A stretch of 64,000 bases of DNA, from positions 353,894-417,893 of the forward strand of contig JAEKDP010000001.1 in NCBI GenBank assembly GCA_016521575.1, given 5' to 3'. This document shows, piece by piece, positions 26,248 through 36,074 of the stretch. This DNA comes from Rhodobacteraceae bacterium F11138. Lineage in GTDB: Bacteria > Pseudomonadota > Alphaproteobacteria > Rhodobacterales > Rhodobacteraceae. Within the stretch, counting starts at the first letter, position 1; each line of letters opens with the position of its first letter. The notes beneath the pieces are model-generated. The model had not been told where the DNA came from, made no database searches, and worked only from the letters and a program-made list of their open reading frames with translations. The position numbers and the translations under genes are program-made.

Positions 26248-26733
26248 ATGTACCTGTTCCTGGCGTTCCTGATGGTTCCGCTGATCGAAATCGCCCTGTT
26301 CATACAGGTTGGCGGTCTGATCGGGCTGTGGCCGACCCTGGCCATCGTGATATTTACGGCCGTTCTGGGGACCTGGCTGGTTCGCAGTCAGGGCAGGCTG
26401 GCGATGGGACAACTGCGCAGGTCCTTTTCCGAACTGGACGACCCCACCGAGCCTTTGGCCCATGGTGCGATGATCCTGCTGTCCGGCGCGCTGTTGCTGA
26501 CGCCCGGGTTCTTCACCGATGCGGTCGGCTTTGCGCTGTTGATGCCGCCGGTCCGCAGCCGGGTGTTCCGCTATCTGCGATCCCGCGTTGTGGTTCATGA
26601 TTTTCAGATGGGTCCGGGCCGGACGCGCCCACACAACCGCGATGTGATCGACGGCGAATTCGAAGAAGTATGGCCAGATCGCGATCCTGACGCGCCGCCT
26701 TCGGGCTGGGTTGAGCCGCCCAACCGCCATTGA
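26248..26733 (+). CDS. fxsA: FxsA family membrane protein
   Basis: FxsA is a small inner-membrane protein; in E. coli it relieves exclusion of phage T7 by the F plasmid, and its normal role is unclear. The 161 residues include MYLFLAFLMVPLIEIALFIQVG, the conserved GTWLVRSQGRLAMGQL and LSGALLLTPGFFTDAVGF. The C-terminal tail is charged. The ATG at 26248 is preceded by AAAGGAA. It is followed by secB. Confidence 0.92.
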   Translation: MYLFLAFLMVPLIEIALFIQVGGLIGLWPTLAIVIFTAVLGTWLVRSQGRLAMGQLRRSFSELDDPTEPLAHGAMILLSGALLLTPGFFTDAVGFALLMPPVRSRVFRYLRSRVVVHDFQMGPGRTRPHNRDVIDGEFEEVWPDRDPDAPPSGWVEPPNRH

Positions 26734-26787
26734 GGTGATCCGGGCAAGCTGCTAAGCAGCGGCCAAATCTGAACCAGGAGCAATCAT

Positions 26788-27291
26788 ATGTCAGAAAATG
26801 GTGCGGCAGGCGCAAACGGCAGCCAGCAACCCCCGCAGATCAAGATGAACATTCTGGGACAATTCATTCGCGATTTGTCCTTTGAAAACGTGATGGCGCA
26901 AAAGGGTGCCGCCGGCGAGGTACAACCTGACATCAACGTTCAGGTCAATCTGGACGCAAAGAAGCGCGCCGCCGAACATCAGTTCGAGGTAATCACCAAG
27001 CTGAACGTCAGTTCAAAAGCCAAAGCTGGCGGCGAACAGCTTTTTCTGCTGGAAATCGAATATTGCGGCGTTTTCCATATTGAAGGCGTGCCCGAGGATC
27101 AGCTGCATCCGTTCCTGCTGATCGAGTGTCCGCGGATGTTGTTCCCGTTCCTGCGTCGCATTGTCAGCGACGTGACGCGCGATGGCGGCTATCCGCCACT
27201 GAATCTGGAAAACATCGATTTCGTCCAGATCTATCGTGCAGAGCTGGCCCGGCGTCAGGCCGAACAGGGCGACCAAACCGCAAACGCCTGA
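26788..27291 (+). CDS. secB: Protein-export chaperone SecB
   Basis: SecB is a tetrameric cytosolic chaperone that keeps preproteins unfolded and hands them to SecA. The 167-residue protein has a Gly/Asn/Gln-rich N-terminal extension, then QFIRDLSFENV, the SecA-facing acidic surface, LEIEYCGVFHIEGVPEDQLHP and IECPRMLFPFLRRIVSDVTRDGGY. An ATG at 26788 follows AGGAGCA. The gene ends in a convergent arrangement with dnaQ, where a perfect hairpin lies. Confidence 0.96.
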   Translation: MSENGAAGANGSQQPPQIKMNILGQFIRDLSFENVMAQKGAAGEVQPDINVQVNLDAKKRAAEHQFEVITKLNVSSKAKAGGEQLFLLEIEYCGVFHIEGVPEDQLHPFLLIECPRMLFPFLRRIVSDVTRDGGYPPLNLENIDFVQIYRAELARRQAEQGDQTANA

Positions 27292-27299
27292 TCCCATGC

Positions 27300-27325
27300 G
27301 CGCGCCTGCACCCGGTCAGGCGCGC
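27300..27325. terminator. Hairpin between convergent secB and dnaQ
   Basis: GCGCGCCTG (27300-27308) and CAGGCGCGC (27317-27325) form a perfect 9-bp stem with an 8-base loop, starting eight bases after the secB stop and overlapping the dnaQ stop. No T-tract follows on either side. A bidirectional transcript-end structure is likely, but a rho-independent terminator is not proven. Confidence 0.45.
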
Positions 27326-27999
27326 CACAGGACATTGTCGCCCAGCTTGTCCAGAAACGCCTTGTGGGCCTCAAGCTCGGCTTGGGTGATGCGCGGGGGT
27401 AGCGGAGTCTTGCGCGCAGGCGGTCGCCACCCGGCGCTGTCGGTGTTTTCAGCTTCTGTCGGTTCGGCCGAAAGGGCAAAATCGGGTTGCCGACCACCAA
27501 TCAATTCCAGATATACCTCGGCCAGAATTTCCGAGTCCAGCAACGCCCCGTGCAGGGTTCGCGATGAGTTGTCGATGTTGAAACGCCGGCACAACGCATC
27601 CAGCGAGGCGGGCGAACCGGGAAAGCGTTTGCGCGCGATCGCCAATGTATCCAGCGCCTGTTCCCACGGCAGTTGCGGCAGCTTCATCCATTCCAGCTCG
27701 GCATTCAGGAATTTCATGTCAAAGGCAGCATTATGGATAACCAGCCGGGAATCCTGAACAAAGTCCAGAAACGCCTGACCGATTTCGGCAAATTTCGGTT
27801 TGTCGCGCAAGAAATCGTCACCCAATCCGTGCACCTCGAACGCCTCTTGCGGCATCGCGCGTTCCGGGTTGATGTATTGGTGATAGGTGCGCCCGGTGGC
27901 GACATGGTTCATCAGCTCCACGGCGCCTATTTCGACGATACGGTCGCCGGACTGCGGATCGAACCCCGTGGTTTCTGTATCCAGCACAATTTCACGCAT
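27316..27999 (-). CDS. dnaQ: DNA polymerase III epsilon subunit (3'-5' proofreading exonuclease)
   Basis: The 227-residue protein shows the three DEDDh exonuclease motifs: IVLDTETTGFDP (ExoI), LVIHNAAFDMKFL (ExoII), and HGALLDSEILAEVYLEL with catalytic His and Asp (ExoIII). The C-terminal tail is the segment that contacts the alpha subunit. The ATG at 27999 gives the natural start MREIVLDTETTG. It overlaps coaE by eight bases and ends the leftward maf-aroE-coaE-dnaQ operon running away from the origin. Confidence 0.96.
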   Translation of the reverse strand: MREIVLDTETTGFDPQSGDRIVEIGAVELMNHVATGRTYHQYINPERAMPQEAFEVHGLGDDFLRDKPKFAEIGQAFLDFVQDSRLVIHNAAFDMKFLNAELEWMKLPQLPWEQALDTLAIARKRFPGSPASLDALCRRFNIDNSSRTLHGALLDSEILAEVYLELIGGRQPDFALSAEPTEAENTDSAGWRPPARKTPLPPRITQAELEAHKAFLDKLGDNVLWRA

Positions 28000-28585
28000 C
28001 CGCCTGCCCCTTTCTGATCCGATTGACGATATCACGCACCTGTTCGCGGGCATGGTCCAGCGTGTCGGTCACGATCACGAAATCCGACCGCGCCCGTTTT
28101 TCCGCGTCAGGCATCTGTTTGTTCCTGATGATTTCGAACTGTTCGCGGGTCATCGTACCCCGTGCCAGAACGCGTTCCTGTTGTACCTCGGGCGGTGCTG
28201 TCACGCAGGCGACGGCATCCATCTCTGTCTCGCCCCCCGTTTCAAACAACAGCGGAATATCGAACACCAGAATGTCCGAACCAGCCCGCGCCCTGAACCG
28301 GGCACGATCCTGCGCCACAAGCGGATGAACGATGGATTCGATCTGCTTCAAGGCTTGGGGATCTCTTGCGATGATGTCTATCAGTGCACCCCGGTCAACC
28401 GCATGATCCCGAATGGCATCCGGAAATGCAGCCGCCAAAGGTGCCACCGCCGCACCATGTAAACCATATAGCCGGTGCACCGCCGCGTCCGCGTCCCACA
28501 GCTTACAACCCTGTTCAATGAACAGACGGCCAGTCGTGCTTTTGCCCATGCCGATCGAGCCGGTCAGCCCCAGGCAGAAACTCAT
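27992..28585 (-). CDS. coaE: Dephospho-CoA kinase
   Basis: CoaE phosphorylates the 3'-hydroxyl of dephospho-CoA, the last step of coenzyme A synthesis. The 197-residue protein has the P-loop LTGSIGMGKSTT at residues 7-17, DADAAVHRLY, IVHPLV and DIPLLFETG, all typical of the family. It overlaps aroE by four bases upstream and dnaQ by eight bases downstream. Confidence 0.96.
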   Translation of the reverse strand: MSFCLGLTGSIGMGKSTTGRLFIEQGCKLWDADAAVHRLYGLHGAAVAPLAAAFPDAIRDHAVDRGALIDIIARDPQALKQIESIVHPLVAQDRARFRARAGSDILVFDIPLLFETGGETEMDAVACVTAPPEVQQERVLARGTMTREQFEIIRNKQMPDAEKRARSDFVIVTDTLDHAREQVRDIVNRIRKGQADA

Positions 28586-29415
28586 CCCAATGCCGCCGCG
28601 CGCGTGGCGTCATCAACTGTCGGGCGATGTCCGAACCACCGTTCAAACCCTGGCACGGCCTGATGCAGCAGCATCCCCAGACCATCGACCACGGTACAGC
28701 CCGCCTGTTCGGCTTCGCAGAGCAGTCTGGTTTTCAGCGGCGCATACACAAGATCGGTCACCACCGTGCCAGCCTGCAACCCGTCCAGCGGCACCCGCAG
28801 TTCGGGCTGTCCCGTCATGCCCAGGGATGTCGTATTGACCACAAGTGACGCGTTCTCCAGCACGTTTCCGGCCTGAACCCAATCGACGACCTGAACCCGT
28901 TGACCGAAATCATCGCGCAACCGTTCGGCCCGGGCGCGCGTGCGGTTGGTCAGGATGATATTTGCCACACCGGCGTCCGACAGCGCCGCGATCACCGCGC
29001 GCGCGGCCCCGCCCGCCCCAAGAACAACAGCAGGCCCATCTTCTGGCTGCCAGTCCGGGGCACCGCCGCGCAGGTTTTCCATGAACCCGTAACCATCTGT
29101 ATTATCGGCATGAATCGTTCCATCATGGCGGAATATCAGCGTATTTGCAGCGCCGATCAATGTCGCGCGATCGGTAATCTTGTCGGCGATCTCAAGCACG
29201 TCTTCCTTGTGAGGGACCGTGACGTTGATGCCGACAAAACCCATCAAAGGCAGTGTGCGGATCACCCGTTCCAGATCCTGGCGCGTCACATCCATGGGAA
29301 TATAGAACCCCTGAATCCCATATGTGCGCAACCAGTGTCCATGCAATTGTGGCGACCGTGAATGTGCAACCGGCGACCCGATGACCCCGGCCAAAGGAAT
29401 ACGTGCTTCGGTCAT
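28582..29415 (-). CDS. aroE: Shikimate dehydrogenase
   Basis: AroE reduces 3-dehydroshikimate to shikimate with NADPH in the aromatic amino acid pathway. The 277-residue protein has the substrate-site segment [20 protein letters not shown], catalytic Lys in [15 protein letters not shown], the Asp in NTDGYGF, and the NADP-binding [13 protein letters not shown] followed by [11 protein letters not shown]. It overlaps maf and coaE by four bases each. Confidence 0.96.
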   Translation of the reverse strand: MTEARIPLAGVIGSPVAHSRSPQLHGHWLRTYGIQGFYIPMDVTRQDLERVIRTLPLMGFVGINVTVPHKEDVLEIADKITDRATLIGAANTLIFRHDGTIHADNTDGYGFMENLRGGAPDWQPEDGPAVVLGAGGAARAVIAALSDAGVANIILTNRTRARAERLRDDFGQRVQVVDWVQAGNVLENASLVVNTTSLGMTGQPELRVPLDGLQAGTVVTDLVYAPLKTRLLCEAEQAGCTVVDGLGMLLHQAVPGFERWFGHRPTVDDATRAAALG

Positions 29416-30011
29416 TGTTCGATCACCCCCCGCAAAGCCAGAAAATTCAGAAGCTCCAGCAGGGGCATACCCAAGACATTAAAGTAGTCCCCGTCAATAG
29501 AGCTGAACAACCGCACGCCTTCTTCCTCCAGCTTGTAGGCACCAACCGCGTGCCGGATACTGTCCCAGTTGCGCTGGACATAGCCGCAAAGATAGGCATC
29601 ACTTGCCTGTCGCATCCGCAGACGAACCTGACCGACGTGACGCCAGACCGGCTGACCGTCCTGATAGATCACGGCGGCCGACAGCAACATATGCCGCTGC
29701 CCACGCATGTCCGACAAATGTCTGACCGCCTCGTCGGGGGTTTCCGGCTTGGACAGCAGCTTTCCCGAAAAATCCAGAACCTGATCGCATCCGATAACCA
29801 TTGCACCGGGGTTCTTGTCGCTGATCTTTCTGGCCTTCATCTCAGCCAATGTATCCGCAATGTCGCGCGGTCTGGCCTGTTCTGCGATCAAGGCGGTTTT
29901 TACCGTCTCTTCATCTATGCGCGGTAGTTGTATGTCAAATGCGACACCCGCCTGACGCAGCATTTGCGCGCGTATCCCTGAACCGGATGCAAGAATGACG
30001 GGGACAGGCAT
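29412..30011 (-). CDS. maf: Maf/YceF-like nucleoside triphosphate pyrophosphatase
   Basis: Maf-family house-cleaning enzymes hydrolyse modified or canonical nucleoside triphosphates to monophosphates. The 199 residues begin with the phosphate-binding [14 protein letters not shown]. They contain the catalytic Asp region [18 protein letters not shown] and end with [18 protein letters not shown]. Whether it acts on dTTP/UTP or m7GTP cannot be told. It is the first gene left of the putative replication origin; a DnaA-box-like sequence touches its start codon. Confidence 0.9.
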   Translation of the reverse strand: MPVPVILASGSGIRAQMLRQAGVAFDIQLPRIDEETVKTALIAEQARPRDIADTLAEMKARKISDKNPGAMVIGCDQVLDFSGKLLSKPETPDEAVRHLSDMRGQRHMLLSAAVIYQDGQPVWRHVGQVRLRMRQASDAYLCGYVQRNWDSIRHAVGAYKLEEEGVRLFSSIDGDYFNVLGMPLLELLNFLALRGVIEQ

Positions 30012-30419
30012 GTGGACAACCGCGTGAGCAAACCTTGGTATGGTATCGGGGTGTGTTGTAGGGAAATTCCCTTGACATGCAAGTCCGGGGAAAACCGGCA
30101 GGTTTCGCGGATTCCACCCGATTCAATACAGGCGGGATAAGAATAACCTGCAATCCAGGATATCTTCTCTGATTGGGTATTATTCCTGAGTTATCCTCAG
30201 GGTTGTAGGGTGAAAATTTTCACCAACATATTGTTTTTATATGTAAATATCATCTATCCCGGCGCACGAGCAGAATTTTCCCAACAGCCGGGCAAGGTGT
30301 GGACAAGCATCAGGACAAGCAAATAATCCACACAAACCAAGCATACCTACAAAACCATCTACCTTTCTTTCTCTCTATATTATTATTAGACAGACCCCAT
30401 ACAGATCCGGGCCTTGACC
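30012..30419. other. Putative chromosomal replication origin (oriC)
   Basis: A 408-bp gene-free, AT-rich stretch separates leftward maf-aroE-coaE-dnaQ from rightward hemJ-rho-mnmE-mnmG-rsmG-parAB, so flanking genes are co-oriented with outgoing forks. DnaA-box-like sites occur at 30011-30019 and 30298-30306 (TGTGGACAA, one mismatch to the consensus complement TGTGGATAA). Others are at 30191-30199 (TTATCCTCA) and 30324-30332 (TAATCCACA). An AT-rich core at about 30204-30255 holds a perfect palindrome, GGTGAAAATTTTCACC (30209-30224), and two GANTC sites lie near 30110-30125. Nearby parS and parAB strongly support the call. hemE, which flanks oriC in Caulobacter, is absent. Confidence 0.75.
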
Positions 30420-30869
30420 ATGACTGACTTCCTGATTTCCCTCTATCCTTGGACCAAGGCATTTCACATCATGTCTGTGATCACCTGGATGGCTGGTCTG
30501 TTCTATTTGCCCCGGCTGTTTGTCTATCACGTCGAACAGGCTGGTTCGGACACACAGATGGCGTCAGTGTTCGAAACAATGGAAGTCAAACTGCTGCGGG
30601 CGATCATGAACCCGGCTTTCGTGGCGACCTGGTTGTTTGGTCTGTGTTTGGTCTTTACACCGGGTATCGTGGATTGGGCACAGATCTGGCCATGGACAAA
30701 GGCGATCGCGGTTCTGGCCATGTCCTGGTTCCATCATTGGCTGGGCTGGAGACGCAAGGATCTGTTGAACGGCACCAATACCTGGACCGGGCGGCAGTTT
30801 CGCATGATGAATGAGCTCCCGACCCTGCTGATGGTTGTAATCGTGCTGTCTGTCGTGATCCGTTTTTAA
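30420..30869 (+). CDS. hemJ: Protoporphyrinogen IX oxidase HemJ
   Basis: HemJ is the membrane-bound protoporphyrinogen oxidase of most alphaproteobacteria, acting before ferrochelatase. The 149-residue protein has four hydrophobic segments, the conserved His and Arg in KAFHIMSVITWMAGLFYLPRLFVYH, and KAIAVLAMSWFHHWLGWRRK. An in-frame TTG six bases before the ATG at 30420 is an alternative start. It is the first rightward gene after the putative origin. The gene normally found with it in relatives, hemE, is not in the window. Confidence 0.9.
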   Translation: MTDFLISLYPWTKAFHIMSVITWMAGLFYLPRLFVYHVEQAGSDTQMASVFETMEVKLLRAIMNPAFVATWLFGLCLVFTPGIVDWAQIWPWTKAIAVLAMSWFHHWLGWRRKDLLNGTNTWTGRQFRMMNELPTLLMVVIVLSVVIRF

Positions 30870-30875
30870 CACCGT

Positions 30876-30904
30876 TTGACTCTGGTTCCGACCTTCATTA
30901 TCTT
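30876..30904 (+). promoter_or_regulatory. Predicted promoter of rho
   Basis: TTGACT (30876-30881) and TATCTT (30899-30904) are spaced by 17 bases just after the hemJ stop. The transcript would carry a leader of about 80 bases that is pyrimidine-rich and poor in hairpins (30910-30992), a composition suited to Rho binding and hence autoregulation. Confidence 0.5.
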
Positions 30905-30992
30905 TGTGCCGTCTGCCCGTCCGGGCATATTGTTTCCCATCCCTATCTTTCATGCACCCAACATCGATTGGCTGCGGACAGGCTGTTCCATC

Positions 30993-32264
30993 ATGACCGT
31001 TGAAAAGTTGAACCTTTCTGACCTCAAGGCCAAAAGCCCAAAAGACCTGCTTGCAATGGCAGAGGATCTCGAGATCGAGAACGCCTCGACCATGCGCAAG
31101 GGCGAGATGATGTTTCAGATTCTGCGTGAGCGGGCGGATGATGGATGGGAAGTTTCCGGTGACGGGGTGCTTGAAGTGCTGCAAGACGGTTTCGGCTTCT
31201 TGCGCTCGCCCGAGGCCAACTATTTGCCGGGTCCAGATGATATCTATGTCTCGCCCGAGATGATCCGCCAGCACAGTTTGCGTACAGGGGACACCATTGA
31301 CGGCGTTATCAAGGCCCCGGATGACAATGAACGCTATTTTGCACTGACAAATGTCACGCAGATCAACTTTGAAGCCCCCGAAAAAGCCAGGCACAAGATC
31401 GCGTTCGACAACCTGACGCCGCTTTACCCGGATGAGCGGTTGAACATGGAGGTCGAAGATCCGACCATCAAGGACCGGACAGCCCGCATCATTGATCTGG
31501 TCGCTCCGATCGGGAAAGGGCAGAGATCGCTGATTGTCGCACCCCCGAGAACGGGTAAGACAGTCATTTTGCAGAATATCGCCAATTCGATCGAGAAAAA
31601 TCACCCGGAATGCTATCTGATCGTTCTATTGATTGACGAACGCCCCGAAGAAGTCACCGACATGCAACGCTCGGTCAAGGGTGAGGTGGTGTCGTCAACC
31701 TTTGATGAACCTGCAACCCGTCACGTCGCCGTCAGCGAAATGGTGATCGAGAAAGCCAAACGCCTGGTCGAGCATAAACGAGATGTTGTTATCCTTTTGG
31801 ATTCTATCACAAGACTTGGTAGGGCGTTCAACACTGTTGTACCGTCTTCCGGTAAGGTTCTGACCGGCGGTGTTGATGCGAACGCCTTGCAACGTCCCAA
31901 GCGATTTTTCGGTGCTGCCCGGAATATCGAAGAGGGCGGGTCGCTCACCATCATTGCGACCGCATTGATCGACACCGGCAGCCGCATGGACGAAGTGATC
32001 TTTGAAGAATTCAAAGGCACGGGCAATTCGGAAATTGTTCTGGATCGGAAAATCGCGGACAAGCGGGTGTTCCCGGCCATCGACATCCTGAAATCCGGCA
32101 CACGGAAGGAGGATCTGCTGGTCGATAAGGTGGACCTGCAGAAGACCTTTGTTCTGCGCCGAATCCTGAACCCCATGGGGACGACGGATGCCATCGAGTT
32201 CTTGATTTCGAAGCTGAAACAGACCAAATCCAATAGCGATTTCTTCGATTCCATGAATACCTGA
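30993..32264 (+). CDS. rho: Transcription termination factor Rho
   Basis: Rho is a hexameric RNA-dependent ATPase that terminates transcription. The 423 residues include the N-terminal Rho_N helix bundle ([19 protein letters not shown]), the cold-shock RNA-binding domain ([23 protein letters not shown]), Walker [13 protein letters not shown], Walker [15 protein letters not shown], and the Q-loop and R-loop region ending FDSMNT. The ATG at 30993 gives the usual start [12 protein letters not shown]; the in-frame extension to 30876 covers the predicted promoter. Confidence 0.97.
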   Translation: MTVEKLNLSDLKAKSPKDLLAMAEDLEIENASTMRKGEMMFQILRERADDGWEVSGDGVLEVLQDGFGFLRSPEANYLPGPDDIYVSPEMIRQHSLRTGDTIDGVIKAPDDNERYFALTNVTQINFEAPEKARHKIAFDNLTPLYPDERLNMEVEDPTIKDRTARIIDLVAPIGKGQRSLIVAPPRTGKTVILQNIANSIEKNHPECYLIVLLIDERPEEVTDMQRSVKGEVVSSTFDEPATRHVAVSEMVIEKAKRLVEHKRDVVILLDSITRLGRAFNTVVPSSGKVLTGGVDANALQRPKRFFGAARNIEEGGSLTIIATALIDTGSRMDEVIFEEFKGTGNSEIVLDRKIADKRVFPAIDILKSGTRKEDLLVDKVDLQKTFVLRRILNPMGTTDAIEFLISKLKQTKSNSDFFDSMNT

Positions 32265-32292
32265 TACTGAAGCTCCCGCACGGGGTACCGAT

Positions 32293-33579
32293 ATGGATAC
32301 CATTTTTGCTTTGGCGACAGCCCAAGGTAAGGCGGGTGTGGCGATCATACGCATTTCGGGCAATCACGCACGTCACGCGGCGCAGGCGATATGCAACAAA
32401 CCCTTGCCACCCCGTGGAATGACGGTTTGCATCCTGACGGATCTGGCCGGACTTCAGCTGGATCAGGCGCTGGTCCTGACCTTTGCCGGGCCCGCCAGTT
32501 TCACCGGCGAAGACGTGGTGGAACTGCATTTGCACGGCAGTGTCTCTGTCGTGGCTGCAACATTGCGTGTCTTGTCGGATATCCCGGGTCTACGCATGGC
32601 AGAGCCGGGGGAATTCACGCGGCGGGCCATGGAAAATGGCAAGCTGGACCTGTCCCAGGTAGAAGGTCTTGCGGATCTTGTAGATGCTGAAACAGAGGCC
32701 CAACGCCGCCAGGCACAGAATGTTCTGGCGGGAAAATTGGGCGCAGCCGCCGAATCCTGGCGAAAAGACTTGATCCGCGCTGCTTCGTTGATTGAAGCGA
32801 CGATTGATTTTGCGGATGAAGATATCCCGACGGATGTAACGCCCGAGGTCAAAACCCTGATTGGCAAGGTTCGTGAGGATCTGAGTCGCGAGACGGCTGG
32901 TGTCGCAGTCGCCGAACGTATTCGGTCCGGTTTCGAAGTCGCGATCATTGGGGCACCAAATGTCGGAAAATCCACCTTGTTGAATGCGCTGGCTGGACGA
33001 CAAGCTGCGATTACTTCGGAGTTTGCGGGAACGACGCGCGATGTCATCGAGGTGCGAATGGATCTGGACGGTTTGGCAGTTACTTTTCTTGATACCGCAG
33101 GATTACGGGAAACAACTGATATCATTGAGGAAATAGGAATTTTCACGGCGGTGGAGCGTGCAAATAACGCCGATCTCAGGGTGTTCTTGGCTGACTCTAT
33201 GAATGGGTTTGATGTTCCGGACCGAGATGGTGATATTCTTGTGCATCCCAAAGCGGATCTGCGGGTAGACAAGGAAAACGCCGTGTCTGGAACATCTGGT
33301 GAGGGTGTATCAGATTTGGTATCTCGTATTTCAAAGGTCCTGAAAACCAGAGCGGCCAGTGCGGGTCTCGCGACGCGGATACGTCATAGAAATGCGATGG
33401 AAAGATCGAAGGATTCTCTTGAAGCAGCATCTGCACTTCTGGACAATGGTAGCGACTGTTATGAAATCGCGGCAGAGGAGCTAAGATCTGCCATAAGATC
33501 TCTGGAATCGTTGGTTGGACGGGTCGACGTTGAGAACTTGCTGGATGAGATTTTTTCCAGTTTCTGCTTGGGAAAGTGA
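32293..33579 (+). CDS. mnmE: tRNA uridine-5-carboxymethylaminomethyl modification GTPase MnmE
   Basis: MnmE with MnmG installs the cmnm5 group at wobble U34. The 428 residues comprise the folate-binding N-domain ([22 protein letters not shown]), a helical domain, and an inserted G domain. The G domain has [12 protein letters not shown] near residue 222, FAGTTRD and DTAGLR. The C-terminus FCLGK carries the catalytic Cys. At 428 residues it is slightly shorter than the E. coli protein (454) but complete. mnmG starts four bases after the stop. Confidence 0.96.
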   Translation: MDTIFALATAQGKAGVAIIRISGNHARHAAQAICNKPLPPRGMTVCILTDLAGLQLDQALVLTFAGPASFTGEDVVELHLHGSVSVVAATLRVLSDIPGLRMAEPGEFTRRAMENGKLDLSQVEGLADLVDAETEAQRRQAQNVLAGKLGAAAESWRKDLIRAASLIEATIDFADEDIPTDVTPEVKTLIGKVREDLSRETAGVAVAERIRSGFEVAIIGAPNVGKSTLLNALAGRQAAITSEFAGTTRDVIEVRMDLDGLAVTFLDTAGLRETTDIIEEIGIFTAVERANNADLRVFLADSMNGFDVPDRDGDILVHPKADLRVDKENAVSGTSGEGVSDLVSRISKVLKTRAASAGLATRIRHRNAMERSKDSLEAASALLDNGSDCYEIAAEELRSAIRSLESLVGRVDVENLLDEIFSSFCLGK

Positions 33580-33582
33580 GGA

Positions 33583-35454
33583 GTGTTTCACGTGAAACAT
33601 TTTGAAGTGATCGTTATCGGGGGAGGTCATGCTGGTTGCGAAGCGGCTCATGCGGCCGCGCGGATGGGTGCCAAGACCGCACTGGTAACGCTGAAGCGAA
33701 GCGGAATCGGGGTCATGTCCTGTAATCCGGCAATTGGTGGCCTGGGGAAAGGCCACCTTGTCCGTGAAATTGATGCGCTGGACGGTGTGATGGCCCGCGT
33801 TGCAGATAAGGCGGGTATTCAATTTCGGTTGCTGAATCGAAGAAAAGGGCCCGCGGTGCAGGGCCCGCGTGCGCAATCTGATCGCAAGATCTATCGTGAC
33901 GAGATGTTGCGCGAGACCGAAATGAGACCCGAACTATCCATCATAGAAGGAGAAGTGACGGATTTTGTTGTGCTCGGCGATCGCGTGCAGGGTGTCGTGC
34001 TTGGTGATGGGTCGGAAATCCTGTCGCGCGCGGTGATTTTGACAACCGGCACTTTTTTGCGCGGAGTGATCCATATTGGCGATATTTCCCGGCCCGGAGG
34101 TCGAATGGGGGATAATCCGTCGGTAAAGCTTGCCGAGAGAGTCGATTCTTTCGGGCTTGAAATGGGGCGACTCAAAACGGGTACACCGCCGCGATTGGAT
34201 GGAAGAACGATCGATTGGTCGGATCTGCAAGAACAGCCGGGCGATGAAGACCCTGTGTTGTTCTCATTCCTGTCAAACACTGCTCAGGCGCGCCAGATAT
34301 CGTGTGGCATCACGCATACTAATCCGGAAACGCATGAAATTATTCAGAAAAACCTGGAAAAATCAGCGATGTATGGCGGACATATCGATGGGATTGGGCC
34401 ACGATATTGCCCTTCGATAGAAGACAAGATCATACGGTTTGCCGAGAAAGAATCCCATCAAATTTTTCTGGAACCGGAAAGCTTGAGCGATCATGTCATC
34501 TATCCCAACGGGATTTCCACTTCGCTACCGATTGAAGTCCAAGAATCGTATGTGAATTCAATCAAGGGATTGGAATCGGCCAAGATTTTGCAACCTGGCT
34601 ATGCGATAGAGTACGATTATGTCGATCCAAGGTCTCTGACAAGCAGCCTACGGGTGCAGAATATCGAAGGCCTGTATTTGGCTGGACAGATCAACGGAAC
34701 CACCGGATATGAAGAAGCTGCGGCTCAGGGGCTGGTTGCGGGACTAAATGCGGTTCGGGATATCCGGGATGAACCGCCCGTCTCGTTTGAGCGATCCGCG
34801 AGCTATATCGGTGTTATGATTGACGATCTCACGTCTCGTGGTGTTAGTGAACCCTATCGTATGTTTACGTCTCGTGCTGAATTTCGCCTGTCATTACGCG
34901 CGGATAACGCCGATCAGCGGCTTACCCCATTGGGATTGGAACTGGGATGCGTGTCAGATGTCCGAAAGACCAGATTTTCGGAGAAAATGGACAAACTGAG
35001 CGCGGCGCGCGAGATATTGTCAACCACGCGCTACAGCCCAACGCAGTTGTCAAACGCGGGCATTCGCGTGGGTCAAGACGGTAAGAAGCGGAACGGGCTG
35101 GATGTTCTCGCCTTTCCGGATGTCGGGGTTTCTGACTTGTTGGGGCTCCTGCCAGAATTAGCCGAGCTAGATCGCGACACCTGCATACAGGTAGAGCGGG
35201 ATGCCTTGTACGCCAACTATATTGAACGGCAAGCCCAGGATATTGATGCATTAAAGCGCGATGAGCGACAGGCTATCCCTTCGGATTTCGATTATAGCTC
35301 AGTAGCGGGTCTCTCGAACGAATTGCGTGCGAAGTTGATCGAAGCGCGACCCGATAATCTCGCGAAAGCAGCCAGAATTGAGGGGATGACACCAGCGGCC
35401 TTGGCTTTGATTCTTGCGTATTTGCGGCGCGATAGAAGAGCCATGAAGGCATGA
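33583..35454 (+). CDS. mnmG: tRNA uridine-5-carboxymethylaminomethyl modification enzyme MnmG (GidA)
   Basis: MnmG is the FAD- and NADH-binding partner of MnmE. The 623-residue protein has the FAD motif [43 protein letters not shown], the catalytic-Cys segment ISCGITHTN, and the C-terminal [15 protein letters not shown]. Two GTG starts are possible, at 33583 and 33592; GAGGAG at 33578-33583 is ideally placed for 33592. Both lie in a perfect parS site, which encodes the first residues (M)FHVKH. The stop overlaps rsmG by four bases. Confidence 0.96.
   Translation: MFHVKHFEVIVIGGGHAGCEAAHAAARMGAKTALVTLKRSGIGVMSCNPAIGGLGKGHLVREIDALDGVMARVADKAGIQFRLLNRRKGPAVQGPRAQSDRKIYRDEMLRETEMRPELSIIEGEVTDFVVLGDRVQGVVLGDGSEILSRAVILTTGTFLRGVIHIGDISRPGGRMGDNPSVKLAERVDSFGLEMGRLKTGTPPRLDGRTIDWSDLQEQPGDEDPVLFSFLSNTAQARQISCGITHTNPETHEIIQKNLEKSAMYGGHIDGIGPRYCPSIEDKIIRFAEKESHQIFLEPESLSDHVIYPNGISTSLPIEVQESYVNSIKGLESAKILQPGYAIEYDYVDPRSLTSSLRVQNIEGLYLAGQINGTTGYEEAAAQGLVAGLNAVRDIRDEPPVSFERSASYIGVMIDDLTSRGVSEPYRMFTSRAEFRLSLRADNADQRLTPLGLELGCVSDVRKTRFSEKMDKLSAAREILSTTRYSPTQLSNAGIRVGQDGKKRNGLDVLAFPDVGVSDLLGLLPELAELDRDTCIQVERDALYANYIERQAQDIDALKRDERQAIPSDFDYSSVAGLSNELRAKLIEARPDNLAKAARIEGMTPAALALILAYLRRDRRAMKA
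33584..33599. promoter_or_regulatory. parS: parS centromere site 1 (in mnmG start)
   Basis: The 16-bp palindrome TGTTTCACGTGAAACA is a perfect match to the consensus ParB-binding parS site. It overlaps the first codons of mnmG, about 3.3 kb from the putative oriC and 3.3 kb before parB. ParB would load here and spread to segregate the origin region. Confidence 0.95.
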
Positions 35455-36074
35455 CGGATACCCAAAGATTGCATGGCGGAGGAGCGGATGTTTCACGTGA
35501 AACATTGGAGAGGTTGAAGATCTTCGAGTCCCTTGTTGAGAAGTGGAACCCGAAAATCAATCTTGTATCACGCCGCAGCCTGAATGACCTTTGGAACAGA
35601 CATATCCTGGATTCCATTCAAGTGTTTAAAGTGGCGGAACGTAGCGGAGATTGGGTTGATATCGGGAGTGGTGGCGGGTTTCCGGGGCTTGTTGTTGCTA
35701 TCCTGGCAAAAGAAAAGGCTCCAGATCAAAGAGTTACCCTGATTGAAAGCGATCAGCGAAAATGCGTGTTCTTGCGAACTGTGGCGCGGGAAACCGGCGT
35801 ATTGTGTCGCGTTTTGTCAGAAAGAATCGAACAGGTTGAGCCGCAAAAGGCATCGGTCTTGTCTGCACGAGCGTTGGCCGATCTGAGCAGTTTGCTAGAG
35901 TTCGCGGAACGGCATCTTGACAAAACCGGGACTGCGCTGTTTCCCAAAGGCGCAACCTGGAAAAAAGAGGTCGAAGACGCGCGGAAGTCATGGCATTTTG
36001 ATGTGAATCCAATTAGCAGCGTGACTGAAGAGGGATCAGTTGTCTTGAGAATCACAGGAGTATCGCGTGTCTGA
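35451..36074 (+). CDS. rsmG: 16S rRNA (guanine527-N7)-methyltransferase RsmG (GidB)
   Basis: RsmG methylates G527 in the 530 loop of 16S rRNA; its loss gives low-level streptomycin resistance. The 207 residues contain [27 protein letters not shown], the SAM-binding motif [17 protein letters not shown], and [18 protein letters not shown]. The start ATG overlaps the mnmG stop (ATGA). Codons 13-18 fall in the second parS site, read here as DVSRET. parA overlaps the 3' end by eight bases. Confidence 0.96.
   Translation: MTDTQRLHGGGADVSRETLERLKIFESLVEKWNPKINLVSRRSLNDLWNRHILDSIQVFKVAERSGDWVDIGSGGGFPGLVVAILAKEKAPDQRVTLIESDQRKCVFLRTVARETGVLCRVLSERIEQVEPQKASVLSARALADLSSLLEFAERHLDKTGTALFPKGATWKKEVEDARKSWHFDVNPISSVTEEGSVVLRITGVSRV
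35489..35504. promoter_or_regulatory. parS: parS centromere site 2 (inside rsmG)
   Basis: This is a second perfect TGTTTCACGTGAAACA, inside the 5' part of rsmG and 1.9 kb from the first. The same 16 bases are translated here in a different frame from that used in mnmG, so the DNA sequence rather than the peptide is what is conserved. Confidence 0.95.
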
